Positions 8,433-16,717 of a stretch of DNA of 30,219 bases are shown here, piece by piece. Position 1 is the stretch's first letter. Every line of letters begins with the position of its first letter. The notes under the pieces are model-generated. The model saw only the letters and a program-made list of their open reading frames with translations. It had not been told where the DNA came from and did no database searches. This DNA comes from Acherontichlamydia pituitae. Its GTDB lineage: Bacteria; Chlamydiota; Chlamydiia; Chlamydiales; Rhabdochlamydiaceae. A program made the translations under genes and the position numbers. Location of the stretch: the NCBI GenBank assembly GCA_019634675.1, contig JAHCAX010000014.1, positions 1 to 30,219 on the forward strand, given 5' to 3'.

Positions 8433-8441
8433 AGTATAGCA
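8433..8441 (-). promoter_or_regulatory. Extended -10 promoter element for lpxK
   Basis: On the - strand the sequence reads TGCTATACT, an extended -10 box (TGn plus TATACT), about 28 nt before the lpxK ATG. It gives a predicted leader of roughly 20 nt. No convincing -35 box is present at 17 nt, as is common with extended -10 promoters. The same TGCTATA core occurs at 23923-23931. Confidence 0.5.
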
Positions 8442-8519
8442 AATCGACAAAATTAGGCGAAGAATGGAAAAGAGCTGACAGGCAAAACTTAAAGCGCTGA
8501 TGCTTAATAACTTAGTCTA

Positions 8520-9107
8520 TTAACCCATCAGAACGGGCTGAAAGAGCTTCTTTTCGACGAACTCGATAATGATATGGCTTGCCGTCATATGGGCTTCTTG
8601 GACCCGGTCGGAATACTTGAACCCGCTCACAATCCACTCCAAATCGGCCATCCCCTTCACCTTTCCGCCATTTTTTCCTAGAAATGCGATCGTCTTTAGG
8701 CCTTTCTGCTGAGCCATGATCAGGGCCCGATGCAGATTCATCGAATTTCCGCTCGTCGTCAACGCAATGAAGACATCGCCAGGATTTCCAAAGGCCTCGA
8801 CGCCGCGGGAAAAAACATGTTCAAAACCAAAGTCGTTGCCCGTGCAAGTAAGATAGCCAGGATCGGAAAGGGCGATAGCAGGGAGAGCCTTTCTGTCTTC
8901 ACGGAAACGGCCTGTCAATTCCTCTGCAAAATGCATCGCGTCACAGAGGCTTCCTCCATTTCCAGCAATGAGGACCTTGCCGCCCCGTTCAAAACATTGG
9001 GCAATGAGATCGGAGGCTTTGGATATGAAGTCCAAGCTCTCTTCTCTCTTCAAAAATTCTATGGCTGCAACAGCCTCTTTAACGGAGGATTCAATATCTG
9101 TATTCAT
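8520..9107 (-). CDS. gmhA: Phosphoheptose (sedoheptulose-7-phosphate) isomerase
   Basis: Converts sedoheptulose 7-phosphate to D-glycero-D-manno-heptose 7-phosphate, the first step towards ADP-heptose for the lipopolysaccharide core. The protein is a single SIS domain of 195 residues (E. coli: 192). It has AGNGGSLCDAMHFAEELTGRF (about 48-67; longer motif shortened in neither end) and TTSGNS (117-122). The four zinc ligands of the E. coli enzyme (His61, Glu65, Gln172, His180) line up with H59, E63, Q170 and H178 here, all at a constant offset of two, so it should be active. It lies 114 bp upstream of lpxK on the same strand, though lpxK seems to have its own promoter. No other heptose genes are in the window. 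Confidence 0.9.
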   Translation of the reverse strand: MNTDIESSVKEAVAAIEFLKREESLDFISKASDLIAQCFERGGKVLIAGNGGSLCDAMHFAEELTGRFREDRKALPAIALSDPGYLTCTGNDFGFEHVFSRGVEAFGNPGDVFIALTTSGNSMNLHRALIMAQQKGLKTIAFLGKNGGKVKGMADLEWIVSGFKYSDRVQEAHMTASHIIIEFVEKKLFQPVLMG

Positions 9108-9211
9108 TGTCGGTCCATGTGAGAAGTCGGGATTATAAACAAACAGATGAGTTTGTGCAACAATTTTTGAATTTACTGCTAAAGAACGATCTAAAAATGG
9201 TTTGAATATAA

Positions 9212-9304
9212 GAGACTGTTAACGAATTTAGTTTCTGTCGATTTTTTGGACTTTTTCAGGAAATTTTCAAAAAAGCGACGAAACCTAAATCCGTTAACAG
9301 TCTC
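9212..9304. repeat. Inverted-repeat (MITE-like) element A, flanked by TAA
   Basis: A 93-bp hairpin element. The left end GAGACTGTTAACGAATTTAG matches the reverse complement of the right end, GAGACTGTTAACGGATTTAG, with one mismatch in 20, and similarity continues inward to GTCG. TAA lies directly outside both ends (9209-9211 and 9305-9307), as a 3-bp target duplication would. It sits between the divergent gmhA and the gene at 9390. The ends resemble those of element B. Confidence 0.75.
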
Positions 9305-9389
9305 TAATTTCTCCAAACGAAATTTAGACTAAAATTCATCACGTCAGTAATGTGAAGTTTAAAACAAAAACTCTTTAATTTGGTTCAAG

Positions 9390-11858
9390 ATGGCAATTGG
9401 CGATTTTTTTAAACCGCGCAGTAATGACCACTTTTTTACGATCAAGGTCCCTACCAACGAAAAAAAAATTCTCTTAGGGACAGACAGTTCTGGAAGACCG
9501 ATCACATTCACATCTCGAATAGGCGATATCAGAAGCGCTCTTGAAGCCGCCCAATTTCAGCATGAAATAAGAACCATTACACATGAAGATATCAAAAACT
9601 TTATGGCATTGCTCCGCCAACACTACGGAGTAGATCAATCCGATTATTTTAAGACGACGACTTCCCAACAACCCCTCTATCAAACGTTTCGGCAGCCGCG
9701 CGCATTCGAAGAGACTTTCCGTTCTCAGCCAGAAACAGCTACGACTCAAACACGCGAAGAACCGCCTGCGGAACAATCTGAACAGATGGAGTCCCAGCCT
9801 GCTTCAGTAGAACGTGCAGCAGAAGAGCAGCGTCCCGCGGAATCCACTCGGGAAGAAAGGTCTTCCCGTCCTCAAGAGGAAACAAGGCAGCGAGAGGAAA
9901 CAGCTCCACCGCCAGGAGAAACGGAAGAAGCGCCGCCATCTCAAGCTGAAGGAGGCCGACCCTCCCAACTCCAATCAAGGCAAGGCCAAGTACCAGCAAG
10001 ATCTTCCCAGCCTCCTGCCCAAAGTCAAGCCGGTCCCCTTCCATCTTCTCCATCCCGTTCCAGCGCCCAGCAATCCTCAAATATGCAGGCAGCTGACAAC
10101 CAAGCCAAAGGAGCTGCTGCTCAAGCTCAACCCTCAGCGATTGCAGGACAAGGCGCCGCCTCTGCTAACATTCAAGGCCAACGAACTGATTCGCTTCGCT
10201 TATTTTTGATGCAGCCGCAAGGACAGCCCACAGGAGGAAGCTGGTGCTTTTCCAATCAGCAACAGGTTCAGCAGCTTATCAACCAAGTCCGTTTGCTCGT
10301 CCTTTTATTCGATCCATCAGCGCAGCAAGGCGCCCCGCCTACATTAATGCAGAGCATTACAGTCCTTCATTCTCTTTTACAAATGAACGAGCAGCTGAGT
10401 TCGCTACAAAATCAGATGAAGCAAATTTTAGCGGAACAGGGCGTCCTAGCAGGAGACGGCGCAAATGAACTGAACGAGCTTTTAGCATCCTCTTCCCAAC
10501 AACTCGATGAACATGAGGCGCTCCTAAAGCAAGGCCAGGTTCCAGGCAATCTAAGAAATGAACCTGGAAAGCTCCCAGGAAATCCCATGACGGCAGCTTC
10601 CATGCTCAAAGAACGGTGCGACCAACTGCTCCTTCAAGCTAAAGATGCGGCTCAAGCCAAAACAGATTCCTTACTTGCAGAAAAAGAATCCGCATTAGCT
10701 CGCGGCAGTGCCGCAAAAGAGGGACAGCTTGCAGCAGCGGCAACTCCAGATAAAGCACCTCCTCCGCTTGGCTTATCGCAACCCAAGCCAACTTCTGCGC
10801 TGCCTCCGGGAATTAAGGAGGGCGCACAGAATGTACAGAAACAGCCTCTGGAAGTTCGCAATAAGCTCGAACTGCGCAACCTTCCTTTGAATGTCCAAAA
10901 CAATGCGATGAAGCCTCCCATCCTCGTATCATTAGCTTACCCTATTGAACACAAGATCCAAACTCCTACAAAGGCCAGCTCTGCTAAAAAAGGCGAATCT
11001 CAAGACAAAGAAGAAAATAAAGCGGAAGGAGGCGGAGCAAAAATCCATCAACAGCAAATGGTCTTTGTCCCCGAAGGGCCCATGATCCATGGAGATCCTT
11101 TTAGTTATCAAACTGAAGCAGGCAACTCCCCTCAAGTGATCATTGTTCCGTCGTTTCTTATTGCGGCGTCCTGCGTTACTAATGGACAGTTTGCCGACTG
11201 GCTGAACGAAGCCTTTACTGATGAGAAGATCCAGATCGGAGAAAAGGGGCTCATCCTTGATAAGCAAAAAAATGTGATCTGCGCTACGCAGAGTTCATCG
11301 AACTCCAGTCAAATCCAGATCAAAGTGGATAAAGGAACGCTCACATTCGATGTGCTGCCCGGAGGAGAATCCAACCCAATCGTCATGGTCAGCTGGCATG
11401 GAGCGCGGGCCTACTGTGAAGCATATGGGCTTAGGCTGCCTAGCGAAATGGAATGGGAAAAGGCAGCGGGAATGCAGCCGCAATCAGGCGAAGAGCCTCT
11501 TGTAAAGTTCCGTTATGGAGTTAGTAAAAATACGGTCGATCCTACTTGCGCCAATTACAGGTCGGACCTAAGCAGCAAAGGAGAAAAGTTCCCAAAACAG
11601 ATCAATTTCTATAATGGAAAGTCCCAGATTTCCATCCAGGGAAAAGCCTACACGACTCAAGATGCGAGAAGCCCCTACGGGTGCTATGACATGTGCGGCA
11701 ATGTGCGCCAATGGACCTCTGATGGAGAACACGACAAAATAACAAAAGGGGGTTCCTTTTTGACGTTTGAAAAAGAGCTGGAAGTCACAGCACGGACATC
11801 TTTTGATCCTTCCGCATGCATGTCTGATACCGGTTTTCGCGTCGCAATCGACGCATAA
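9390..11858 (+). CDS. Large low-complexity protein with C-terminal FGE/sulfatase-modifying-factor-like domain
   Basis: An 822-residue protein in three parts. Residues 1-75 are a compact start (MAIGDFFKPRSNDHFF) that I do not recognise. Residues about 95-270 are very rich in Pro, Gln, Ser, Glu and Arg and surely disordered. About 290-400 is a Gln/Leu-rich helical, probably coiled-coil stretch. From about 557 to the end is a formylglycine-generating-enzyme-like fold: MVFVPEGPM, a MVSWHGARAYCEAYGLRLP block, EMEWEKAAG, SPYGCYDMCGNVRQWTSD (about 760-777), GGSFL and a final DTGFRVAIDA. The paired cysteines that follow GGSW in active enzymes are absent, so this is probably a non-catalytic binding domain, as in the C-terminus of chlamydial PknD. 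No kinase domain and no signal peptide are present. The start ATG has only a weak ribosome site. Confidence 0.75.
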   Translation: MAIGDFFKPRSNDHFFTIKVPTNEKKILLGTDSSGRPITFTSRIGDIRSALEAAQFQHEIRTITHEDIKNFMALLRQHYGVDQSDYFKTTTSQQPLYQTFRQPRAFEETFRSQPETATTQTREEPPAEQSEQMESQPASVERAAEEQRPAESTREERSSRPQEETRQREETAPPPGETEEAPPSQAEGGRPSQLQSRQGQVPARSSQPPAQSQAGPLPSSPSRSSAQQSSNMQAADNQAKGAAAQAQPSAIAGQGAASANIQGQRTDSLRLFLMQPQGQPTGGSWCFSNQQQVQQLINQVRLLVLLFDPSAQQGAPPTLMQSITVLHSLLQMNEQLSSLQNQMKQILAEQGVLAGDGANELNELLASSSQQLDEHEALLKQGQVPGNLRNEPGKLPGNPMTAASMLKERCDQLLLQAKDAAQAKTDSLLAEKESALARGSAAKEGQLAAAATPDKAPPPLGLSQPKPTSALPPGIKEGAQNVQKQPLEVRNKLELRNLPLNVQNNAMKPPILVSLAYPIEHKIQTPTKASSAKKGESQDKEENKAEGGGAKIHQQQMVFVPEGPMIHGDPFSYQTEAGNSPQVIIVPSFLIAASCVTNGQFADWLNEAFTDEKIQIGEKGLILDKQKNVICATQSSSNSSQIQIKVDKGTLTFDVLPGGESNPIVMVSWHGARAYCEAYGLRLPSEMEWEKAAGMQPQSGEEPLVKFRYGVSKNTVDPTCANYRSDLSSKGEKFPKQINFYNGKSQISIQGKAYTTQDARSPYGCYDMCGNVRQWTSDGEHDKITKGGSFLTFEKELEVTARTSFDPSACMSDTGFRVAIDA

Positions 11859-11995
11859 GAGCCTCATTTTCTTTAAAATCATTTCACAAAACCTCAATCT
11901 GCCATTAATTTTCACTTTACCACTTGTTTAAAAATTTACCCTCTTCTAATATTTTTTATTCCTTTTTAGAGAACCATCAAAATTAGGGGAAACCT

Positions 11996-12382
11996 ATGGG
12001 CAAATCTCATACCGCTTTTTCAAAAGATGTGTCGTTGACAGGCAAAGCCGCTCTGAAACTCCAAGAGCTTCAAAAAGCTAAAGGAAAAGATCGCTGCGGA
12101 ATCCGATTTGGCGTCAAACAAGGCTTCTGCGGGCAAGGATATGAATACATCATGGACTTCGCTCCTAAGCCAGAATCGGAAGACTTGGTCTTTTTTTCAG
12201 AGGGGTTTGAAATCTACGTCCCCGATACGAGCCTGTCAAAAGTCTGCGGCTCTGTCATTGATTTCCATGAATCTTCTCCAAACGATCGTCTAGAGCTGCT
12301 AATGAAAGAAGGTTTCACCATTCAGAACCCTAATGCTAAAGCGGCATGCCCTTGCGCCTGCAACGGAGGCTTTGATTGCTAA
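11996..12382 (+). CDS. A-type iron-sulfur carrier (IscA/SufA/ErpA family), variant cysteine tail
   Basis: Probably carries and delivers Fe-S clusters. The 128-residue protein shows the HesB fold pattern: LTGKAALKLQEL, GIRFGVKQGFCGQGYEY (Cys45 at the first ligand position), GSVIDFHES, GFTIQNPNA, and a C-terminal cysteine cluster. In most members the tail reads CGCG-SF; here it is CPCACNGGFDC (C118, C120, C122, C128), with extra cysteines and no glycine between the first two. An ATG start follows AGGGGAAA. The gene stands about 135 bp after the previous + strand gene and 17 bp before the permease gene, probably in one transcript with it. Which of the IscA/SufA/ErpA roles it fills cannot be told. 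Confidence 0.85.
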   Translation: MGKSHTAFSKDVSLTGKAALKLQELQKAKGKDRCGIRFGVKQGFCGQGYEYIMDFAPKPESEDLVFFSEGFEIYVPDTSLSKVCGSVIDFHESSPNDRLELLMKEGFTIQNPNAKAACPCACNGGFDC

Positions 12383-12399
12383 TAAGAGGAAGCAGCCGC

Positions 12400-13323
12400 T
12401 TGGATAGCAAAGGGATCGCCTTTGCTATTCTGGCCCCCTTATTATATGCCGCAAAATCGGCATCTGTTAAGCTTGCCCCTTCCATTAGAATTGAAGTGAT
12501 TGTTTTCTTAAGGTTTTTCTTCGATTTTCTGATCTTGCTTCCTTTTTTCATCATGAACTTCCAAAAATTGAAGCCGCGGCAACCAGGAATGCTCCTTTTA
12601 AGAGCTTTTTTTGCTACCGCTTCGATCTTTTGCTCTGTCTATGGGATCCGTCATCTCGCACTCGTCGATGCGATCATTTTGGAAAACTCCCTTCCCCTTT
12701 TTATCCCTATCGTCGTTTGGATTTGGCACAAAGAGAAAATCAGCGCCGGTTCCTGGACTGCTTTGTTCATTGGTTTTTCTTCCCTCTTTTTTCTTTTGAA
12801 GCCGCAACTGAACGTCATGCACCTAGCCAGCTTGGCGTCAATCGGCGCCGGCCTTGCAACCGCAGTTTCTTCTGTCAGCATCAAGACCCTTTCCAAGACA
12901 GAATCTCCAATCACCATCCTGTTTTATTTTTATCTCATATCGAGCCTGATCACGCTGTATCCTTGTTGTAAAAACTGGGAAAACATCCCGGCCAACTTCT
13001 CCTTCTGGTGGCCATTTGTTCTGATCTCCGTTTTCGGGGTCTTATTCCAATATGCGATCACGAAAGCATATGCTTTGGTCCCTGCCCATATAGTCGGCAG
13101 CTTCGTCTATTTCAGCGTATTATACAGCGCTATCTTGGGATGGCTGATTTGGCAAGAAAAGTTTGACAGCATGCAAATATGCGGAGCCGTGCTCCTCATC
13201 GGCGCGGGGCTTTACATTTTGAGATCTGATCGACGGATAAAAACTCTTAAGAAGAGTGGGTTGCTTCAAACAGCGAGTAATCGTTCTTTGAAAAATCGAG
13301 CTCCTGCTGCCTTTCCAAAATGA
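12400..13323 (+). CDS. DMT-superfamily (EamA) permease
   Basis: An inner-membrane carrier of 307 residues with about ten predicted membrane segments in two EamA halves. The first half starts at ILAPLLYAAKSASVKLA, and the second runs from about LASIGAGLATAVSSVSIK to AVLLIGAGLYIL. Substrate unknown. Obligate intracellular bacteria, including Chlamydia and Rickettsia, use members of this superfamily to import S-adenosylmethionine, which is one possibility but not shown. I chose a TTG start at 12400 because AAGAGGA lies 9 nt before it; a TTG at 12376, inside the preceding gene, is the alternative. The last 77 nt overlap the convergent gene at 13247, so the polar C-terminal tail may not be conserved. 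Confidence 0.8.
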   Translation: MDSKGIAFAILAPLLYAAKSASVKLAPSIRIEVIVFLRFFFDFLILLPFFIMNFQKLKPRQPGMLLLRAFFATASIFCSVYGIRHLALVDAIILENSLPLFIPIVVWIWHKEKISAGSWTALFIGFSSLFFLLKPQLNVMHLASLASIGAGLATAVSSVSIKTLSKTESPITILFYFYLISSLITLYPCCKNWENIPANFSFWWPFVLISVFGVLFQYAITKAYALVPAHIVGSFVYFSVLYSAILGWLIWQEKFDSMQICGAVLLIGAGLYILRSDRRIKTLKKSGLLQTASNRSLKNRAPAAFPK

Positions 13324-14815
13324 CACGGTCGAATTGCATCACCCCGATCGGCGAAACCCGTAAATTTTTAACATGGGGCTTTTGAAGGTAGGCCAAGTGG
13401 TGGTAGTAAAGTGGCGCAAGAGGCATTTCCTCCAACAAGATCTTTTCCGCTCTAGCTCCTAATTCCCGTCTTTTTTTCAGATCGGATGTTTGCCGATACT
13501 GCTTGAGAAGATCTTGGTATAAGATAGATTCCCATCCACTGAAATTGCGCATTGTGTTCTTAAACTCAAACCGCTCAAAAAAATTGATCGCATCGGTGTA
13601 CTGGGAAATGGAACAGGCGAGCCCCATTTCAAACTCGTAACGGGGTATCCTCTGCCAAAACTCCTTATAGCATAATGGGTCAAGGTGGATTGTCATTGGA
13701 AGAATTGATTCCACTTGGGCTTTGACAAGTGATGCCATATGGGCAAATTCTTCCCGGTTTTCATAGCTTAAGGTAACGGTGAGCTTCTCTTCGCCAAGCT
13801 CATCCAACCCTTTTTGGAATAATGACCTGGCCCATTCACCGTTCTCTTCTATGCCGGCCACGCCTTCTTCTTCTTGCAATAGGGAAGGAAGGAACCGGTT
13901 CGCCAATAGAGCATTGGGAAGGAGTAATTTTTTTAATAGCTTTTCTCGGGAGATCGCATAAGCGACCGCCTTGCGCAAGTTCCGATTATAAAAATAAGAT
14001 GTCAACGAGTTGAACCAGCAACCTACAAGGCCAGCTAGAGGCTTGATCTTTTTTTCCATCAGCAACGCTGGCAAATAATTGATGGGAAGGGGCGACAAGG
14101 GATCTCCTATCCAATCAAGCTCTCCCTGCTCGAACAGATCAAACGCTTCTTTTTCATTAGGAATGACCCTGATATGGATAGCATCCAATTGGACGGATGG
14201 GTTCTTGCAAAGTGGGTTCCTCTTCAATAATATCTCATTTCCTTCTATCCACTTTTCCAAAGTAAACGAACCGCTGCAGATCAGATCGGCCTTCTTGTTT
14301 TTTTTCTTAGCAGGGCTAGGAAAAAGCGTGCAGAAGGAAGTTAACTCCAAAAAATAGGGGCAAGGGTATTCGAGTTCAACGACCAATGTCTCATCATCTT
14401 GCGCAAAGATCCCCACTTCATCCAAAGAACAAAGCCCTTGTCTTGCACTGATGGCATTTTTAATCGGATGAAAAATGTTGGATGCGCGAATCGGAAACTC
14501 TGGTTCTAATGCCCGCTTCCACGAATAGACAATGTCCTGAGCTGTGATCGGAGATCCATCCGACCAAGTGTGTTTCCCTAAATGGAACACATATTTTGTA
14601 TAATCATTAAGGATATAATAGGAACTTGCCAAATCACAGCTGATGCTTTGATCGGGTTCAAGACGGGTTAATCCTCGATAAAGCAAAAAAATGACCGCCG
14701 ATGACACTTCGTCGCCGCTTATTTGCGGATCTAAAGTGAATGGATCTTTCTGAAAAGTGAGACGCAGCGTCTTGCGTTCACTTGGAAAAAGGTCATCTGA
14801 TAATTTAAGCTCCAT
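13247..14815 (-). CDS. OppA-like peptide/solute-binding protein (SBP_bac_5) lacking an export signal
   Basis: A 522-residue protein of the peptide-binding family used by ABC importers. Typical features are LDPQISGDEVSSAVIFLLYRG near the start (ligand-site region), YVFHLGKHTWSDGSPITAQD (about 75-95), SYFYNRNLRKAVAYAISRE (about 275-290) and MPLAPLYYHH near the end. Family members start with a lipoprotein or Sec signal. Here the mature-like sequence begins almost at once (MELKLSDDLFPSERKTLRL), and an in-frame TGA lies 18 nt upstream, so no signal can be added. No opp permease or ATPase genes are nearby. The protein is either cytoplasmic, exported by another route, or has lost its function. Its 3' end overlaps the DMT permease gene by 77 nt. 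Confidence 0.82.
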   Translation of the reverse strand: MELKLSDDLFPSERKTLRLTFQKDPFTLDPQISGDEVSSAVIFLLYRGLTRLEPDQSISCDLASSYYILNDYTKYVFHLGKHTWSDGSPITAQDIVYSWKRALEPEFPIRASNIFHPIKNAISARQGLCSLDEVGIFAQDDETLVVELEYPCPYFLELTSFCTLFPSPAKKKNKKADLICSGSFTLEKWIEGNEILLKRNPLCKNPSVQLDAIHIRVIPNEKEAFDLFEQGELDWIGDPLSPLPINYLPALLMEKKIKPLAGLVGCWFNSLTSYFYNRNLRKAVAYAISREKLLKKLLLPNALLANRFLPSLLQEEEGVAGIEENGEWARSLFQKGLDELGEEKLTVTLSYENREEFAHMASLVKAQVESILPMTIHLDPLCYKEFWQRIPRYEFEMGLACSISQYTDAINFFERFEFKNTMRNFSGWESILYQDLLKQYRQTSDLKKRRELGARAEKILLEEMPLAPLYYHHLAYLQKPHVKNLRVSPIGVMQFDRVILERQQELDFSKNDYSLFEATHSS

Positions 14816-14912
14816 CGTATCTCTTTCGTTTCATTGAAGCATTTCAAAATCGGAAAATTGAAATCCCTGCAATGAGAGGTAAGTATATTTTTTATTATAA
14901 AAACTGTCTACA

Positions 14913-16301
14913 TCAAATCTCTTTCGATCGTTTATTTTTATAGAGATAGAATAGCAATACAGGTGCAATTGTCACGACATTTCCAATACAGATCATCGTC
15001 AAATAGCGCGTTGAACTGCCGATATTGACATTGTCCGGCGGGAAAAAGCTCACCATGATTGTCGAAAGGCAGCCAAAAAGCCCGAAGCAGCAGATCAGCC
15101 ACATCCCAAAATTCTTTCCAGGTATTTTGAACGATTTCGGCCGATTCACATACTTGTGATGCAAGGCCAAAGCCGATAGGAACATCAGGATATACATGAT
15201 CATATACAGCTCTGTGCTGAGCGCTGTCAGAAACCAGTAAAAAGCGTTTACGCTTGGAACCAGCAAGAAAATCACGCAAACAACGCTGACCAGCACAGCT
15301 TGGGTCAGCAACACATTCGCAGCGACGCCGTTCTTGTTCTGCCGCGTAAAAAATCGGGGCAAAAAGCCAAATTCCGCCGCATGCAAAAGCCCTTTGGCCG
15401 GCGCTATCAACCAGTTGGTGATCCCGCCGATCGACCCAACGACGATGAGGACGGCCAATACCGGAACAAGCGGCCTCAGTCCAAACACATCAAAAAAATT
15501 GGTAAAGACTTGCATCACGCCTGAAACCAAGTTGATATCCTTCTCAGGAAGGACGAATGCGATTGCAAGGGATCCCAAAACCATGCTGGTCAAGATAAAT
15601 GCGCTGGCAGCAAATACCGCCTTGGGAAAATTGCGCTGAGGCTCATGGATCTCATTGACATGGACGCCGGACAGCTCCATCCCTAAAAAAGAGGCCATGA
15701 TCGCAATCAAAGCGATCCAATTGGTGGTATTGGTCAAACTGGGGAACAGGGTATCGGAATTGATTTGGATCTGGAGAGGCTTGCCGCTAAAGACCCAGAT
15801 CGCTCCTAGAACGACCAAGAAGATCATAGGCAAAATGGTACCGACCAGTGCACAGAAATTGTTCACTCGGGAAGAAAAATGAAGGCCTCTTAAATTGACC
15901 AGCGTGACCGCCCAGAACACGGTAAGGATGCAAACGACCAGATACCACTTCTCTTGAGCAAGGTCGGGATTGATGAGGTAGGCAAACGTGCCGGCAATGA
16001 AGGAAAGGATCGTCGGATACCAGACGATCGTGTTGATCCACTGCAGCCAAATGGCGACCATCGCCCATTTTTCTCCAAACGCCTTGCTGACCCAATGGTA
16101 GACGCCTCCCTTTTCAGGAAAAGTCGCCGAAAGTTCAGCTGCAACAAGGGAAGTAGGAATTAAAAATAAAATCGCGGACAGGACAAAGAAAAAGATAAGC
16201 TGGCTGCCGAACAGAGCAGAAGCTGGCAAATTTCGGATGCTGTCGATCGCCGCAACAATGAGCAGCACAAGCGAAATAAGAGGGATTTTTTTACGCGCCA
16301 T
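14913..16301 (-). CDS. APC-family amino acid antiporter (GadC/glutamate:GABA-antiporter-like)
   Basis: A 462-residue membrane protein with about 12 segments. It matches the amino acid-polyamine-cation family, with the glutamate:GABA antiporter branch as best fit: ATFPEKGGVYHWVSKAFG (about 58-76), NTIVWYPTILSFIAGTFAYL, GMELSGVHVNEIHEPQRNFP (about 215-235) and ITNWLIAPAKGLLHAAEFG (about 297-316). These are the unwound-helix and loop signatures of that branch. It would import a host amino acid in exchange for an internal product; the substrate cannot be read from sequence. It starts with an ATG at 16301. The upstream spacer to the divergent asd gene is filled by inverted-repeat elements B and G. 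Confidence 0.86.
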   Translation of the reverse strand: MARKKIPLISLVLLIVAAIDSIRNLPASALFGSQLIFFFVLSAILFLIPTSLVAAELSATFPEKGGVYHWVSKAFGEKWAMVAIWLQWINTIVWYPTILSFIAGTFAYLINPDLAQEKWYLVVCILTVFWAVTLVNLRGLHFSSRVNNFCALVGTILPMIFLVVLGAIWVFSGKPLQIQINSDTLFPSLTNTTNWIALIAIMASFLGMELSGVHVNEIHEPQRNFPKAVFAASAFILTSMVLGSLAIAFVLPEKDINLVSGVMQVFTNFFDVFGLRPLVPVLAVLIVVGSIGGITNWLIAPAKGLLHAAEFGFLPRFFTRQNKNGVAANVLLTQAVLVSVVCVIFLLVPSVNAFYWFLTALSTELYMIMYILMFLSALALHHKYVNRPKSFKIPGKNFGMWLICCFGLFGCLSTIMVSFFPPDNVNIGSSTRYLTMICIGNVVTIAPVLLFYLYKNKRSKEI

Positions 16302-16344
16302 ATTTTATCAACCAACAAGTGAAGCATGAATTAATCTAACTTTA

Positions 16345-16518
16345 GAGTCTATCCACAAACCCTGCTTTTGTTTTTTGGATTCTTTTTGTGATCTTTCATA
16401 TCGGACTTCTCACCCATGTGTTAACACATGGTCTCGTCGTCCGAACGACTAAGGTCTTATGAAATCTCACCAAAAAAGGATCTCAAAAAACTAAATACTG
16501 TGGTTTGTGGACAGACTC
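16345..16518. repeat. Long inverted-repeat (MITE-like) element B, flanked by TTA
   Basis: A 174-bp hairpin element. The left end GAGTCTATCCACAAACC matches the reverse complement of the right end, GAGTCTGTCCACAAACC, with one mismatch. Pairing continues inward through GTTTTTTG-GAT-CTTTTTG and TTTCATA to a central perfect palindrome, CCATGTGTTAACACATGG. TTA lies directly outside both ends (16342-16344 and 16519-16521). It lies between the divergent APC and asd genes. No reading frame inside resembles a transposase. Confidence 0.8.
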
Positions 16519-16521
16519 TTA

Positions 16522-16602
16522 GAGGCAGTTGCAAAATTCGGCTGACCGACAACAGGACTCATAAAGGTGATTTTCCATTGGTCCGAATGTTGCAATTGGC
16601 TC
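16522..16602. repeat. Inverted-repeat element G, abutting element B
   Basis: An 81-bp element directly joined to B through the shared TTA. The left end GAGGCAGTTGCAAAATTCGG matches the reverse complement of the right end, GAGCCAATTGCAACATTCGG, at 16 of 20 positions. The right flank is TAT, then a further half-end, TTAGAGTCTA (16605-16614), resembling the start of element B. The left end is shared with the solo repeat at 2126. Confidence 0.6.
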
Positions 16603-16717
16603 TATTAGAGTCTAATTGAAACTCTCCGACTTTCGCAATCAAAATTGTTGTCCAAAAGTAGCTGTTCCGATATTTTCTACTCAGCTTCTTTGGATTCAGG
16701 GGAAGATAACACTTGTT

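Noticed and set aside
7350..8450. Longer lpxK from a TTG at 8450
   Set aside because: A good -10 element lies between 8450 and the ATG at 8405, and the extra 15 residues are not part of the family.
9390..11858. Active formylglycine-generating enzyme
   Set aside because: The fold is recognisable but the cysteines required for activity are absent, and no sulfatase gene is in the window.
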